A stretch of 64,000 nt of DNA from Amorphochlora amoebiformis (GCA_054601695.1 BAAHQB010000193.1:248001-312000); one strand, 5' to 3'. Shown: positions 11,295 through 36,313, counted from the stretch's first letter. The notes: generated from the sequence alone by a model not told the origin. A program made the numbers and translations.

Positions 11295-11512
11295 GTAGAT
11301 ATACACATATATATGTGTATGTAATGTGCGTCTGTATTACATCTATATAATATAAGAGTGTATATATACTTCGATACATGAAAAAGTATGAGAAATAGAT
11401 CTACAAGCATAGTGTTAATTTGATATGTTCATATACATATATATATATAATATATATATCATATGTATATATATATATATATATAAACATATACGTATAT
11501 ATATATATATAT

Positions 11513-11544
<32 letters not shown>

Positions 11545-11600
11545 GAACACATATACATATTATGTATACTACATATAAATATTTTACAATTAACCATTGC
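10796..11600. repeat. 3' flank, (TA)n-rich
   Basis: After the stop codon comes about 60 bases of mixed AT-rich sequence, then (TA)n and TATG/TACA repeats to about 11590. No poly(A) signal can be picked with confidence in this composition. Confidence 0.7.
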
Positions 11601-12300
11601 ACATTTATTTTTCTGCCCATTTATAAGGGGAACTTCTAAAGACGTTAGGGTTTAAGATATTTAATTAGCGAAACATTCAAATCATTTAATAAAGGTTATC
11701 GACCAACTTGACGAGCAATAGAACAATCGACCGACAATGAGCATTAGCTAGATTACTATTCATCTGATTGCTTGAAGTTTACTTTTGCAGAGTTCACAAA
11801 CATACATATCAGATCGAATACTAGACTGAGTGTAGGGTATATAGGCATATGCAATCTAGAAAATCTAACAAAACTGGACTAAGCCCTTGTGGAACAGATT
11901 TTATGGTCATGAGTACCTATTAGCTGTATCTAGTCTAGCTAGTATATGTGTGGGATATCTCCTATCTCTAGATCCTCAATCTAGTCAATGTCTTCTAAAT
12001 CTCGTATTTGTCTACTAGGTCTAGTCTTCTAGGTCTTATCTAGCTTATATCTATCACTAGTAAGTGTATCTGAACTTGTCCAAGTGATCTCTTAGTTGTT
12101 GTAGTGGTATAGGTGGTACGATATCTACTATGTCTAGATGTGACCAACTAGCTACTAGAATCTAGAGAATATCTTGTATATACTACATATAACCTAGATA
12201 ACCTAGATAACCTAGAGAATTATATATAGATATAGCTAGTCCGGACCATTATAAAAAAAAACTTCAATAATAAAATAATTTTTTAAGGCTTTTTTCGTTC
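11600..12300. other. Non-coding intergenic island, unusually rich in CTAG
   Basis: Mixed sequence between the two convergent genes with no open frame of note. The stretch about 11930-12240 contains about 18 CTAG tetramers by eye, including tandem CCTAGATAA units. The start of the island (11696-11745) shares short blocks with 3508-3565. Confidence 0.6.
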
Positions 12301-12304
12301 GGCT

Positions 12305-12530
12305 AACGTAAATTAGGCAATTACCTTCTAGGCCCTACCTAGCCTACATGCGACTGAACGTCAAGCAAGCATTTGAGACGGCAGTAACGTAACTTAGCTA
12401 ACTATTTTCTAGGCCCAACATGCGACTGAACGTCAAGCAAGCATTTGAGACGGCAGTAACGTAACTTCGGTAACCATTTTCTAGGCCCAACATGCGACTG
12501 AACGTCAAGCAAGTAAGTATTTGAGCAGTG
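12305..12530 (+). repeat. Tandem repeat, about 72-80 bp x 3
   Basis: Three adjacent copies begin near 12305, 12385 and 12457. Each carries TAACGTAA, TTCTAGGCCC, CATGCGACTGAACGTCAAGC and TTTGAGACGGCAG; the third is truncated or diverged at the end. No coding capacity was seen. Confidence 0.85.
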
Positions 12531-12594
12531 CCTACAAAAGTTTGATATATTTATGCAAATTATATACATACTGTACGTGCTCTTGGTCTACAGA

Positions 12595-12599
12595 TGCAT

Positions 12600-12662
<63 letters not shown>

Positions 12663-12681
12663 TAAATTAGATAAATAAATG

Positions 12682-12712
<31 letters not shown>

Positions 12713-12760
12713 GTAAATATATATATATATATATATTTGTAGATATATATATTTACGTAC
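12595..12760. repeat. (TA)n microsatellite downstream of the minus-strand kinase
   Basis: Long TA run with two short interruptions, lying just 3' of the minus-strand gene. Confidence 0.8.
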
Positions 12761-12871
12761 AATATATAAATAGCACGCGGGAAATGCAGTTCGAAGAGTA
12801 GATACCGATAGATTGTTCAACCATAGTAAATTAAATATTTTATAATGTTTACCGGTCTGGTCGTAGCCATC

Positions 12872-23999
<11,128 letters not shown>

Positions 24000-24710
24000 A
24001 AGCTTGCTAGGTTTTTAAAGACTATTGCTGTTTGTTTATTTCACTATCTTCCCATTCTATGTCCCTCTTTTATGGCCTCCAATACCTCGCCTTTGCCCAC
24101 TCTAGGATCTCAAGCGAAAAAAGGTTCAGTATCTATGTTTATATCGGCAATATTTCGTTCTTCTATTCAACAAAACAAGAGCAAAAAATAACAAATCAGT
24201 GAAAAGGCAGAATAAGGAATGGAAGAAGAGAGGAAATATAGAAGGTCACACATTTTTCGATCCCAACAAACCCATCGATGCTATGCGGGGTAGCGCCGCA
24301 CGTGCAACGTTGTCGGAGCAAGGAGAAAAATTGCTGCCGAAAAATTGTTTTTCCGATGAATCGGTTATTATTGACTGAAAAATGGTTGAACATCGTCTTG
24401 CCCTAAGATTATTAAGCTCGCTCAAATAATATTGGGCGAAATTGGAATAATCTTAACACCGGTATTAGAGGTTATCCGATCAAACCCGAACAATCTCCGA
24501 TTCTTAGACAAGGGGGTCTGGTTGGAATGACAGTTACTGACGGGTGATGGCGGCATGACCGGAGGTGGTATGGGGTTTGGGTCAGAGATATGCTGTTCGG
24601 GCTACCCGGAATATACGAAGCTAGATGGATTAGGTAAGGTTCGGTTTAGATGTTAGGGTTTTGTGGATTAGAGGGTTGAGATTGGGTTAGGTTGGGGGTA
24701 TCTATGGTAT
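24000..24710. other. 5' flank of the minus-strand gene, mixed sequence
   Basis: About 700 bases without (TA)n. They presumably hold the promoter and 5' UTR of the gene that starts at 23999. Open frames are short and show no family similarity. At 24470-24510 there is CCGATCAAACCC / AACAATCTCCGATTC, related to the short repeat family at 2030-2060 and 62300. Confidence 0.5.
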
Positions 24711-24734
24711 GTGTGTGTGTGTGTACACACACAC

Positions 24735-24802
<68 letters not shown>

Positions 24803-24807
24803 CACAC

Positions 24808-24859
<52 letters not shown>

Positions 24860-24908
24860 GCATTTTCTGTTTGATGTACGCACGTTTACATATTACATAT
24901 TGTACATA

Positions 24909-24971
<63 letters not shown>

Positions 24972-24975
24972 GATG
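24710..24975. repeat. (TG)n then (TA)n microsatellite
   Basis: Short TG/CA palindromic patch (24709-24735) followed by TA runs to about 24970. Confidence 0.85.
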
Positions 24976-25228
24976 TACACTAGATGTTACCTATTGGTTC
25001 CAGAAAGGGAAAGGAAATTCCAAAGAAATTCGTAGAAACTACCAGAATGTTCTAGAAACAACTAGAAGTAGAATAATGAGACTGAATACTATTTGTGGAT
25101 TGAAGTCACAGAATTCATCAAGGCATTCACAACAACTTAAACGGAGTGAACATAACATATATATATATATATATTACACATATATATGACATACATAATA
25201 TATAAATATTATATATATGTGTGTATAG

Positions 25229-25735
25229 ATTCATGAAAACTTCAAACACAATACCTTAAGCATAACCCTAACCCTAATCGCATCCTATATATACCCTAGC
25301 CCTAGCCCTAGCCCTAACCCTAACCCTAGCCCTAACCCTAACCCTTACCCTAGCCCTAACCCTAACCCTAGCCCTAACCCTAGACTTAAACCTAACCCTA
25401 ACCCTGGACGAGTCAATGGTCCTAGGACTAAGACATGCTGAATAATCTGATTCTAACCCTGGACGTAATTCCTAATCCTAACCCTAACAACGCATGATAC
25501 CAACACTAACCTTAACCCTTACCCTAACTCTGGAATGTAATACTATATCTAACCCTAACCCTAAACCTAACCCTAGACTCCTATATCTAACCCTAACTCT
25601 AACCCTAACCTTAACCCTAACCCTAACTCTGGTGTTATATATTGCTGGATCAAACCTTATCCCTAACTAGCTGACCCTAACCCTAGACTCGATATCCATC
25701 TGAACCTATCTAGCTATCTCTAACCCTAACCAAAA
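25229..25735 (+). repeat. Degenerate CCCTAA block with shared modules
   Basis: CCCTAA and CCCTAG units with many substitutions. It starts with a module (25229-25304, TTCATGAAAACTTCAAACAC ... GCATCCTATAT) also found, inverted, at 17300-17366, and contains the 48-bp conserved core at 25410-25457. Interruptions such as GATACCAACAC and CTATATCTAACCC show that it is old or recombined and not an active chromosome end. Confidence 0.9.
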
Positions 25736-26017
25736 CCCAACATACTCTTTCACAGTGTCACATGTCTCGGTCACCATTGATAACATATATATATATACTT
25801 ATATATATTAATATATGAATATATATATAAATATATATAATTATATATATAATATATAATTTATCATAAATACATACACATATATAAATAATATACGTAT
25901 ACATAACTTGGATGACTTTATTTCAGGTGGTAGATATTCTGGTGGTTACGCGCATGTTTCCTGGATGCGTCCCTTCCCTCTGGGGCACACAAGAGGGCCC
26001 AGACCATAAAAGCTCAC

Positions 26018-26196
26018 TTATTTTTGTGCCTGAGAACGCGGAGGGGACATCTCGATCGACATAAGGCGATCGCTGAGCCTCCTATCCTTCGTTGTAGGGG
26101 CGCTTACGACAGCTTGTTTCGGAAGCTCTTCGACCTGAGTCGTCTTGTAGTCAGGGATCCCCGCGAAATTCGCCGGTATTCGGGCAATCCCGGGCA
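26018..26196 (-). CDS. Candidate exon of unknown gene (tentative)
   Basis: An island of balanced base composition (about 25915-26230). On the minus strand, after an acceptor-like GTGACAG, one frame reads PGIARIPANFAGIPDYKTTQ, VEELPKQAVVSAPTTKD, RRLSDRLMSIEMSPPRSQAQ, K and TAA. Its composition (Pro/Ser/Lys, no low complexity) looks protein-like, such as a disordered C-terminal tail. No upstream exon was found. The plus strand is also open here (after TTTATTTCAG at 25927, VVDILVVTRMFPGCVPSLWG ...), so strand and even coding status are uncertain. Confidence 0.25.
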
Positions 26197-26494
26197 CTGT
26201 CACAGTGTTTTCATGACTATCTTATTATCTTATTATAATCATTGTACAGTATACTGATGAGTCAGTGATGACATTACCGGGTACTAGCATATCATGATAT
26301 AGCCGCTACTACAAGTTATAACTCAGTGAGTACATGCACATTTGTATCGCAATATATGGCGCGCTAGGTTATTATATGCATACTGACATAGATATTTATA
26401 TATAATACATAAATATATATATATATATATATATATACACGAGAGAGAGGATAGAGAGGGGGGGTGATGTGGGGTAAGGTCACGGTTTTTGGTT

Positions 26495-26780
26495 TAGGGG
26501 GCTTGGTAAGGGTAAGGGTTAGGATTATGTAATTTAAAATTAGGGTTAGGATTAGGGCTAGGGATACTGCTAGACTGTTGAGATAACTGTATTGTATAAT
26601 TATACATATATACATAATATATACATATATAGGAGAATATATGTATCAGATATACAAATTAACATACCTCGAGTTAGATGTATACCATTATATTCAGAAT
26701 AAGGTCAAACATAAGATGATGTCTAGGATATTCAGGGTTAGGGTTAGATGTAGTATTATGGTTAGGGTTAGGGGAAACTT
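26495..26780 (+). repeat. Scattered TTAGGG-type units
   Basis: Short degenerate runs at 26505-26527, 26540-26570 and 26735-26772, in opposite orientation to the 25.3-25.7 kb block, separated by TA repeats. Confidence 0.75.
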
Positions 26781-26799
26781 AAGTATCGGCGCGCTAGCT

Positions 26800-26834
<35 letters not shown>

Positions 26835-26914
26835 GGAGAGAGAGAGGAGAGAAAGAAAGAAAGAGAGAGAGAGAAAGAGAGAAAGGGAGAAAGAGAGAGA
26901 GAGAGAGAGAGAGA
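26800..26914 (+). repeat. (GA)n tract
   Basis: GAGA with GAAA and GGAGA interruptions, preceded by GGCGCGCTAGCTAG. A similar GCGCGCTA precedes the large GA tract at 38.4 kb. Confidence 0.9.
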
Positions 26915-27059
26915 TCTGCTATAAGCGCGTCACTACTGTGATATATCAATGTGTCATCTAAGGGTAAGCACATAATACTATAAAACTTAATATGATATTA
27001 ACTATACCTTAGAAGAACCATTATACGTCTAGTAACTACTATATATATATATACATATA

Positions 27060-27096
<37 letters not shown>

Positions 27097-27459
27097 ATTA
27101 TCTAGATTATATATTATCTACATTATATAATATATACATATTGGATCCGGATAGTATATTTCATGTGTAAACTTCTATGATATATATATATATATATATA
27201 TATTACTATCTATCTATTAGTATCAATTACTCTACATACTTCGGGCTACGGAAGATATATGTACGTGTGTTATTAATTATCTAATATATATAACAATAAT
27301 AATAAACATACATTTTTAATGAGTTTTGTAAACGCAAAATTCAGCGAAATTTTAGAAAATATTATACTATTCCGGATCCTATGAGTTTTGTAACGCCAAT
27401 TCAAGACTTGGGTTGCCAGTTTTAACCGCTACAATCGGTGATAGCGGAGACTGATTCGT

Positions 27460-27965
<506 letters not shown>

Positions 27966-28077
27966 ATATATCGTATGCTTGTGACATAAATATATACCGT
28001 AACATTACCTCTTAACAAAACCCAACTAATCTAAGCCCCAGCCCTAACTCTGATCAAACCCTGACCCTAACATATAC

Positions 28078-28111
<34 letters not shown>

Positions 28112-28192
28112 TGTATTGTACACCTCTCGTAGAGTCCGTGATCCGCGTATAGAGGCCCTTATATTTGAGCCTGATTTATATATATATATCTT

Positions 28193-28231
<39 letters not shown>

Positions 28232-28266
28232 GTAAATGCATATATCCATATATATATAGTATGAAA

Positions 28267-28321
<55 letters not shown>

Positions 28322-28324
28322 CAT

Positions 28325-28370
<46 letters not shown>

Positions 28371-28384
28371 ATATATATGGATAT

Positions 28385-28457
28385 ATGTATATAAACCTGA
28401 AATAACAGATATATATATATCATGTATATATGTATATATGTATATACATAAACATAC

Positions 28458-28492
<35 letters not shown>

Positions 28493-28603
28493 TATACATA
28501 TATTTATATATATGTATGTGTATATATATGAATATATGTATATAAACCTGAAATAACAGATATATATATATATGTATATATGTATATATGTATATACATA
28601 TAC

Positions 28604-28658
<55 letters not shown>

Positions 28659-28761
28659 TATATATATATGTATATATGTATATACATATACATATATATA
28701 TATATATATATATGTGTGTATATATATGGATATATGTATATAAACCTGAAATAACAGATAC

Positions 28762-28797
<36 letters not shown>

Positions 28798-28895
28798 ATA
28801 CATATACATATATATATATATGTGTATATATATGGATATATGTATATAAACCTGAAATAACAGATATATATATATATATATATATGTATATACAT

Positions 28896-28943
<48 letters not shown>

Positions 28944-28980
28944 ATATATGGATATATGTATATAAACCTGAAATAACAGA

Positions 28981-29011
<31 letters not shown>

Positions 29012-29017
29012 ATACAT

Positions 29018-29073
<56 letters not shown>

Positions 29074-29110
29074 GGATATATGTATATAAACCTGAAATAA
29101 CAGATGCCGG
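28385..29110 (+). repeat. Tandem block, core AAACCTGAAATAACAGA x 6 in (TA)n
   Basis: The core, with GGATATATGTATAT before it, recurs at about 28393, 28543, 28742, 28848, 28963 and 29088. TA and TATG spacers between copies vary from about 106 to 199 bases. The last copy passes into unique sequence (CAGATGCCGGCAGAGG), marking one edge of the amplified unit. Confidence 0.9.
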
Positions 29111-29776
29111 CAGAGGAGATACTGCACGATTTTGGCATAAACTACGCCTATCATATTACATAAGTATAATATATATATATATATATATGTATTATCTATA
29201 TGTATATGTGTTTGTGTACATAGAAATATATGTAGACAAATATATATATATATGTATACATATGTATATATATTATATATATACATGTGTATGTGTATAT
29301 ATATATATATATAGATACACTACAGACAAATACACATCTACGTATAACATATATACATATACACATGTAGACAGATATATTAATGTGTTCATGGATATGT
29401 ATACATTTATATGTATGTATGTATATGTATGTGTATGTATGTGTGTATATGTATGTTTCTATATGCATATGTATATATATATATAATATATGCCTATACA
29501 TATATATATATGTGTATATGTATATATATATATATATATATAAATATGTATTTAAAAAATAAAGAATCAAAATAGATTGGCTCATATATATATATATATA
29601 TATATAGGCATACATATATATAAAGAAACAATACATACATACATGTGTGTGTGTACAATGTATGTGTGTAATAAACAAATGAAAATAACTATTTACACTA
29701 CCCACTTGCATACGCATGTTACATATACCTATATATATATATCTGTATATATATATATGTATATATATATGTGTAT

Positions 29777-29824
29777 GTTAAGATATGCATTTGTTGTAGT
29801 TGAAATATGCCTATGTATCGTGTA

Positions 29825-29906
<82 letters not shown>

Positions 29907-29958
29907 TTATGTTAAGATATGCATTTGTTGTAGCTGAGATATGCCTATGTATCATGTA

Positions 29959-29994
<36 letters not shown>

Positions 29995-30042
29995 GTATAT
30001 ATGTTAAGATATGCATTTATTGTAGCTGAGATATGCCTATGT

Positions 30043-30088
<46 letters not shown>

Positions 30089-30200
30089 AAGATATGCATG
30101 TATTGTAGCTGAGATATGCGTATGTATCATATATATATATATATGTATATATGTTAAGATATGCATGTATTGTAGCTGAGATATGCGTATGTATCATGTA
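29777..30200 (+). repeat. Tandem block, about 50-bp core x 5 in (TA)n
   Basis: The core starts GTTAAGATATGCAT, continues TTGTAGCTGAGATATGC and ends CTATGTATC. Copies lie at about 29777, 29911, 30003, 30086 and 30153. The last two share TGCATGTATTG and ATGCGTATG and are adjacent, so they are probably the most recent duplication. Confidence 0.9.
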
Positions 30201-30249
30201 TATATATCAGTATTATGACAACATATTCGTGTGAATTCATTGGTATATA

Positions 30250-30259
30250 TGCGTATGTA

Positions 30260-30309
<50 letters not shown>

Positions 30310-30384
30310 GATACACACACACATACACATGTTAGACATACATATATATATATATATATATACATATATATGTATATGTATATA

Positions 30385-30418
<34 letters not shown>

Positions 30419-30452
30419 CTATACATACATGCACGTATATACACACAAATAT

Positions 30453-30511
<59 letters not shown>

Positions 30512-30529
30512 GTACATATGCATACATAT

Positions 30530-30582
<53 letters not shown>

Positions 30583-30588
30583 ATATAT

Positions 30589-30631
<43 letters not shown>

Positions 30632-30789
30632 CATCCGTATATATAAAACACACATACACGTGGATAACTAAACCATATCCATATCTATAGACATACATTC
30701 ATTTATATATATATATATATATAAATATAATATATATACATACATATGTACATGTACACATATACACACATACATATAAACACACATAC

Positions 30790-30821
<32 letters not shown>

Positions 30822-30850
30822 TACACCGTAAAAACAACAATATTAACATC
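30250..30850. repeat. (TA)n with CACA patches
   Basis: TA and TACACA microsatellites only. Confidence 0.85.
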
Positions 30851-30982
30851 ATAAACAAACAAAGTCGAAGCGTATATATCAACAGCATTTTAGATATATC
30901 TCCCCAAATATACCATACATATACCTGGAGATCCCTGGATATTCTCCAGATTCTTAAAGATACTCTCATCTAGACCTAGTTC

Positions 30983-31370
30983 CCGGTAGTAACCGGTAGT
31001 AACTGTCAGATGACAGGAGTTAGTATCCGGTAGTAACCGGTGGTAACTGTCAGATGACAGTAGTATCCGGTAGTAACCGGTAGTAACTGTCAGATGACAG
31101 GAGTTAGTATCCGGTAGTAACCGTGGTAACTCTCAGATGAAAGGAGTTAGTATCCGGTAGTAACCGGTAGTAACTGTCAGATGACAGGAGTTAGTATCCG
31201 GTAGTAACCGGTGGTAACTGTCAGATGACAGGAGTTAGTATCCGGTAGTAACCGGTAGTAACTGTCAGATGACAGGAGTTAGTATCCGGTAGTAACCGGT
31301 AGTAACTGTCAGATGACAGGAGTTAGTACCCGGTAGTAACCGGTAGTAACTGTCAGGTGATAGGAGTTGA
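30983..31370 (+). repeat. 44-bp minisatellite, 9 copies, without TA spacers
   Basis: The unit carries TATCCGGTAG, TAACCGGTAGTAACTGTCAG and ATGACAGGAGTTAG. One copy is shortened to about 40 bp and one carries TCTCAG in place of TGTCAG. Each unit contains two inverted repeats, CTGTCA-GA-TGACAG and CCGGT-AGTA-ACCGG. It is the cleanest head-to-tail array in the window. Confidence 0.95.
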
Positions 31371-31599
31371 CGTCAATCCATGTCACGTTTGCAGATCGTT
31401 CCCGAAGTTCGAGAAGTAAGAAATGTTCTAGAATTTTCTGGAATTATCTGACTGAGAATTCGCTTGATGATTCGGTTAAAGGAAGAGAAATACAGTTAAT
31501 CTCTGGACTATGTCTCTGTTGATATAATTAGACTTATATATATATATATATATATACATATATATATGTATATATATGTATATATATATGTTAACGTAC

Positions 31600-31815
31600 A
31601 CACCGGAACCTATAGCAACTTAACTACGCGGCTGCTGGCTAGATTACGGTCAGTTCCTTAGAGTATACCAGTAGTAGTACAATAGTCGGAACCCAGGAAA
31701 TTCTCGGAACCCATACGGTTCCGGAGGAAGAAAGGAAGTATCCCACTACCGCGCAAAAGTTATCAATAATCAGTCGTCGTAATCCAAACGGACAACAGTC
31801 AATCGGACAAGTACC
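31600..31815 (+). repeat. Dispersed element, copy 1 (shared with 42.2 kb)
   Basis: Contains CGGAACCCATACGGTTCCGG, GGAAGTATCCCACTACCGCG, CAAAAGTTATCAAT and AATCCAAACGGACAACA. The same blocks in the same order lie at 42240-42412. The CGGAACC-CATAC-GGTTCCG part can form a hairpin. No coding capacity. Confidence 0.8.
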
Positions 31816-31834
31816 ACTGCTACGCTGACAGTGT

Positions 31835-31928
31835 AATATATATATATATATATATATATCTATATCTATATATATATATATATATATATATAAACAAGAG
31901 TTTACATGAATATGTATATATATATATT

Positions 31929-31966
<38 letters not shown>

Positions 31967-32011
31967 ACATCTATATACATGTGTATGTATATGTATACAT
32001 ACATACATACG

Positions 32012-32053
<42 letters not shown>

Positions 32054-32164
32054 AGGTTTATGAAACCTTGTAGCATTCAAGTCTCTTAACCTAATATATT
32101 CTTACATATGTATATACATAAATATATATATATATATATACATATATAAATATATATATATGTT

Positions 32165-32211
<47 letters not shown>

Positions 32212-32608
32212 TCTTAGTCGTGATCTGACATTTGGGTGACAATCATTGGATGAGTCATAGCATTCGCCTGAGAAGGTGTTTAATATACTTCATATGTATA
32301 TATTTATATATATATATATATATGTTTATATATTATGTACAGTATATATATGTATATATATTTATATATATAAAATATATATATTGTTGAACGATACATA
32401 TATATATATACATATATACATAACATTTACATGTTTCTCTTTATTATATACTTACATACATGGTCATAAATATACACATACATACATCTACACATAGATA
32501 TACTTAACGTTTATATATATGTATATATATATATATATATGTTACATATATGTGTATACAGGTTTTATACATATTCTTATATCTATGCTTATATATATAT
32601 ACATACAA

Positions 32609-32684
<76 letters not shown>

Positions 32685-32820
32685 GTACATATATGTTTTC
32701 GATTCGTTACAAAAGACAATATTTTAAGTATGTAAATAAATAAATATATATGTATGTATGTATATATATAAATACATATTAAATCTATTCTAACATACCA
32801 TAGAAATGAGTTTCTTATCG
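31835..32820. repeat. (TA)n with short unique interruptions
   Basis: TA microsatellites. Small islands at 32051-32095 and 32209-32280 show nothing recognisable. Confidence 0.7.
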
Positions 32821-32824
32821 GAGC

Positions 32825-32918
32825 TGTGACGTGGGTTTGTGGGTTTGCCAGAGGTCTGTAAAGCTGCCAGAGATCGTATATCATTTCTTGATGCTAGTAA
32901 TATATATATATATATATA

Positions 32919-32968
<50 letters not shown>

Positions 32969-33076
32969 GTATATAAATATAAATATATAAATATGTATCT
33001 GCAATTATACAATTTATGTGGGTTTATGGGTTTGCCAGAGGTCATTACCGATTCCAGAGATTATACCATTTCTTCA

Positions 33077-33143
<67 letters not shown>

Positions 33144-33144
33144 C

Positions 33145-33175
<31 letters not shown>

Positions 33176-33312
33176 CATATATACATATATGTGTATATAT
33201 AAGTATATATATATGTACATATATATATAGATCTATATATACAACTTAAGTGGGTTTGTGGGTGTGCCAGATGTCATTAACGATGTTAGTTGGTAAATCA
33301 ATTCTTGATGCT

Positions 33313-33351
<39 letters not shown>

Positions 33352-33462
33352 TATATATGTACATGTATTTATATTTATATTATAATTAATTTATTATATA
33401 TATATATATATATGTATATGTTTACATTTATATAGGTATATCATATAATATATATATGTATG

Positions 33463-33510
<48 letters not shown>

Positions 33511-33883
33511 GGGACAAAATTACTAAGTATGCCACATACGATATGTTATTTCTTCATGCTTGTAATACATATATATATATATATATATGTATAGGTGTAT
33601 ATATATTTATATATGTTAATACATATAAACATATAAATATATTTGTATATATATATATATATATTTATTTATATGTACAGATATATAAGTATATATTCAT
33701 ACTGCCTCAATATATGTATGTATGTATATGTATATATATATATATATATATGAAAATATAAGTATATATATATAAATATATGTCGTATATTTACATATCT
33801 ATATATAATACATATGTTATATATGTATATACATAATAAAATAAATATATACATAATATATGTATATATCCATATACATATAC

Positions 33884-33922
<39 letters not shown>

Positions 33923-34190
33923 AGGTCCTTTAGAGCCAATTCATATGTTACTTCTTGATGCTAGTAGTATATGTTAATTGATATATATATATATATATAT
34001 TTACATTACTAAGTCAATCTATATGCATACGTATTTGTATATATAATAATATTATAACAGTATACATATATATATATTTACACATACATATATATAATGT
34101 TATGACAACATATATATATATATATATATACATATGTATATATTGGATTCCAAAGGATACCACAGATAATATGTCATTTGATCATGCTAG

Positions 34191-34195
<5 letters not shown>
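32825..34195 (+). repeat. Degenerating tandem block, GTGGGTTTGTGGGTTTGCCAG core
   Basis: The core (GGTTTGCCAGAGGTC ... CCAGAGAT ... CATTTCTTGATGCTAGTAAT) is clear at 32831-32900 and 33015-33080. It is altered at 33250-33315 and reduced to its second half at 33520-33568, 33924-33969 and 34144-34193. Copies are separated by TA repeats and decay gradually along the block. Confidence 0.8.
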
Positions 34196-34231
<36 letters not shown>

Positions 34232-34494
34232 TATATGTATATGTATGTATATACATATGAAAATTTACTAATATATATATGTATGAATATATATCTATAT
34301 TTATATGTATATATATATATATATATATGTACCGTTATATATATATATATATATATATTATATATGTATACATATGCACATATATATAATGTAAGTGTGT
34401 GTGCATATATTTAATATGTATGTGTATATGATATATATATATATATATATATTATATATTTACCAGATATTAGACCCCATGTTTGAAATATTCG

Positions 34495-34920
34495 GAGGTA
34501 AAACGAAACCTAGATATGTAAATATGAACATATATATATATATATCCATATATATTATATAACTATATATACATATATTGAAATAATATATACATATAGT
34601 AGAACGAAACCTAAATATGAATATGAACATATATGTATATATATATATATATATATGTATATTTAAATAATATATACATATAGTAAAACGAAACCTAGAT
34701 ATATAAATATGAACATATATATAAATATATACATATATCTTATATACATATACAAATATTTAAATAATATAGACATATAGTAAAACGAAACCTAGATATA
34801 CAAATATGAACATATATATGTATATATATACATATAACTTATATACATATACACATATTTAAATAATATATACATATAGTAAAACGAAACCTAGATATAT
34901 AAATATGAACATATATATAT
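34495..34920 (+). repeat. Tandem block, AAACGAAACCTAGATAT core x 5
   Basis: Core with TAAATATGAACATATAT following, at about 34498, 34602, 34684, 34783 and 34880. Spacing is 80-105 bases; the spacers are TA and TTTAAATAATATA. Confidence 0.9.
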
Positions 34921-35032
34921 ATATATATATAACTTATACATACAAATAATATTCAATAATATACACATACAGTGTATACATATACACGTATAATTTTTTT
35001 TTTCTTTTATATGTATATATACACATATATAT

Positions 35033-35077
<45 letters not shown>

Positions 35078-35163
35078 GAATATGGTATTATGTATTGATA
35101 GTGACATGGATATTATATGTATATATGTGTATAACAATATAAATATATATGTATGTGTATATG

Positions 35164-35195
<32 letters not shown>

Positions 35196-35317
35196 TGTAT
35201 ACATATATAAATATTCAACATATATATATGTATATATATATATATACATATAGATTTATATGTGTGTATATACATATGTGTGTGTATATGTTATACTACC
35301 GGCCAGCACATGTTGAT

Positions 35318-35642
35318 GGCGAATATATTTATCGTTGCATCTATCAGACCTAAATATGCACATATATATATATACATATATATATACATATTAAATATCT
35401 GTAAGAATATATATATATATATATATTATATATCTGTAAGAATATATATATATATATATATATATGAATATATTTATCGTTGCATCTATCAGACCTAAAT
35501 ATGCACATATATATATATACATATACACACACATTAAATATCTGTAAGAATATATATATATATATATATTAAATATCTGTAAGAATATATATATATATAT
35601 ATATATGAATATATTTATCGTTGCATCTATCAGACCTAAATA

Positions 35643-35700
<58 letters not shown>

Positions 35701-35737
35701 TAAAAATATACACATATGTATGTGTATATATATGTAA

Positions 35738-35773
<36 letters not shown>

Positions 35774-36045
35774 GAATATATTCATCGTTGCATCTATCAG
35801 ACCTAAATATGCATATATATATACACATGTTAAATATCTGTAAGAATATATACATATACACATATTAAATATCTGTAAGAATATATATATACATACATAT
35901 ATACGAATATATTTATCGTTGCATGTGTCAGACCTAAATATGCATATATATATACACATATTAAATATCTGTAAGAATATATATATACATACATATATAC
36001 GAATATATTTATCGTTGCATGTGTCAGACCTAAATGTGCATGTGT
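35318..36045 (+). repeat. Tandem block, ATTTATCGTTGCATCTATCA core x 6
   Basis: Copies at about 35325, 35470, 35612, 35778, 35908 and 36006, each followed by GACCTAAATATGCA. Intervening sequence is TA plus TTAAATATCTGTAAGAATAT. The last two copies carry GCATGTGTCAG in place of GCATCTATCAG. One side joins unique sequence GCCAGCACATGTTGATGGCG (35303). Confidence 0.9.
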
Positions 36046-36163
36046 ATATGTGTGTATGTATTAAATATCTGTAAGAATATGTGTGTGTATATATATTTAT
36101 ACATATATATATATATATATACGCATATTTATAATATATATATATATGTATATAAACGCATAT

Positions 36164-36194
<31 letters not shown>

Positions 36195-36279
36195 CATACA
36201 TATATACATATATTATATCCAAACATAAAAACCCGTTCAATGATACGCACACATACACATATATATATACATATATAAT

Positions 36280-36313
<34 letters not shown>

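Noticed and set aside
24196-24393. 65-codon minus-strand frame upstream of the multi-cassette gene
   Set aside because: No in-frame connection to the leader exons by a good splice pair and no similarity; more likely 5' flank.
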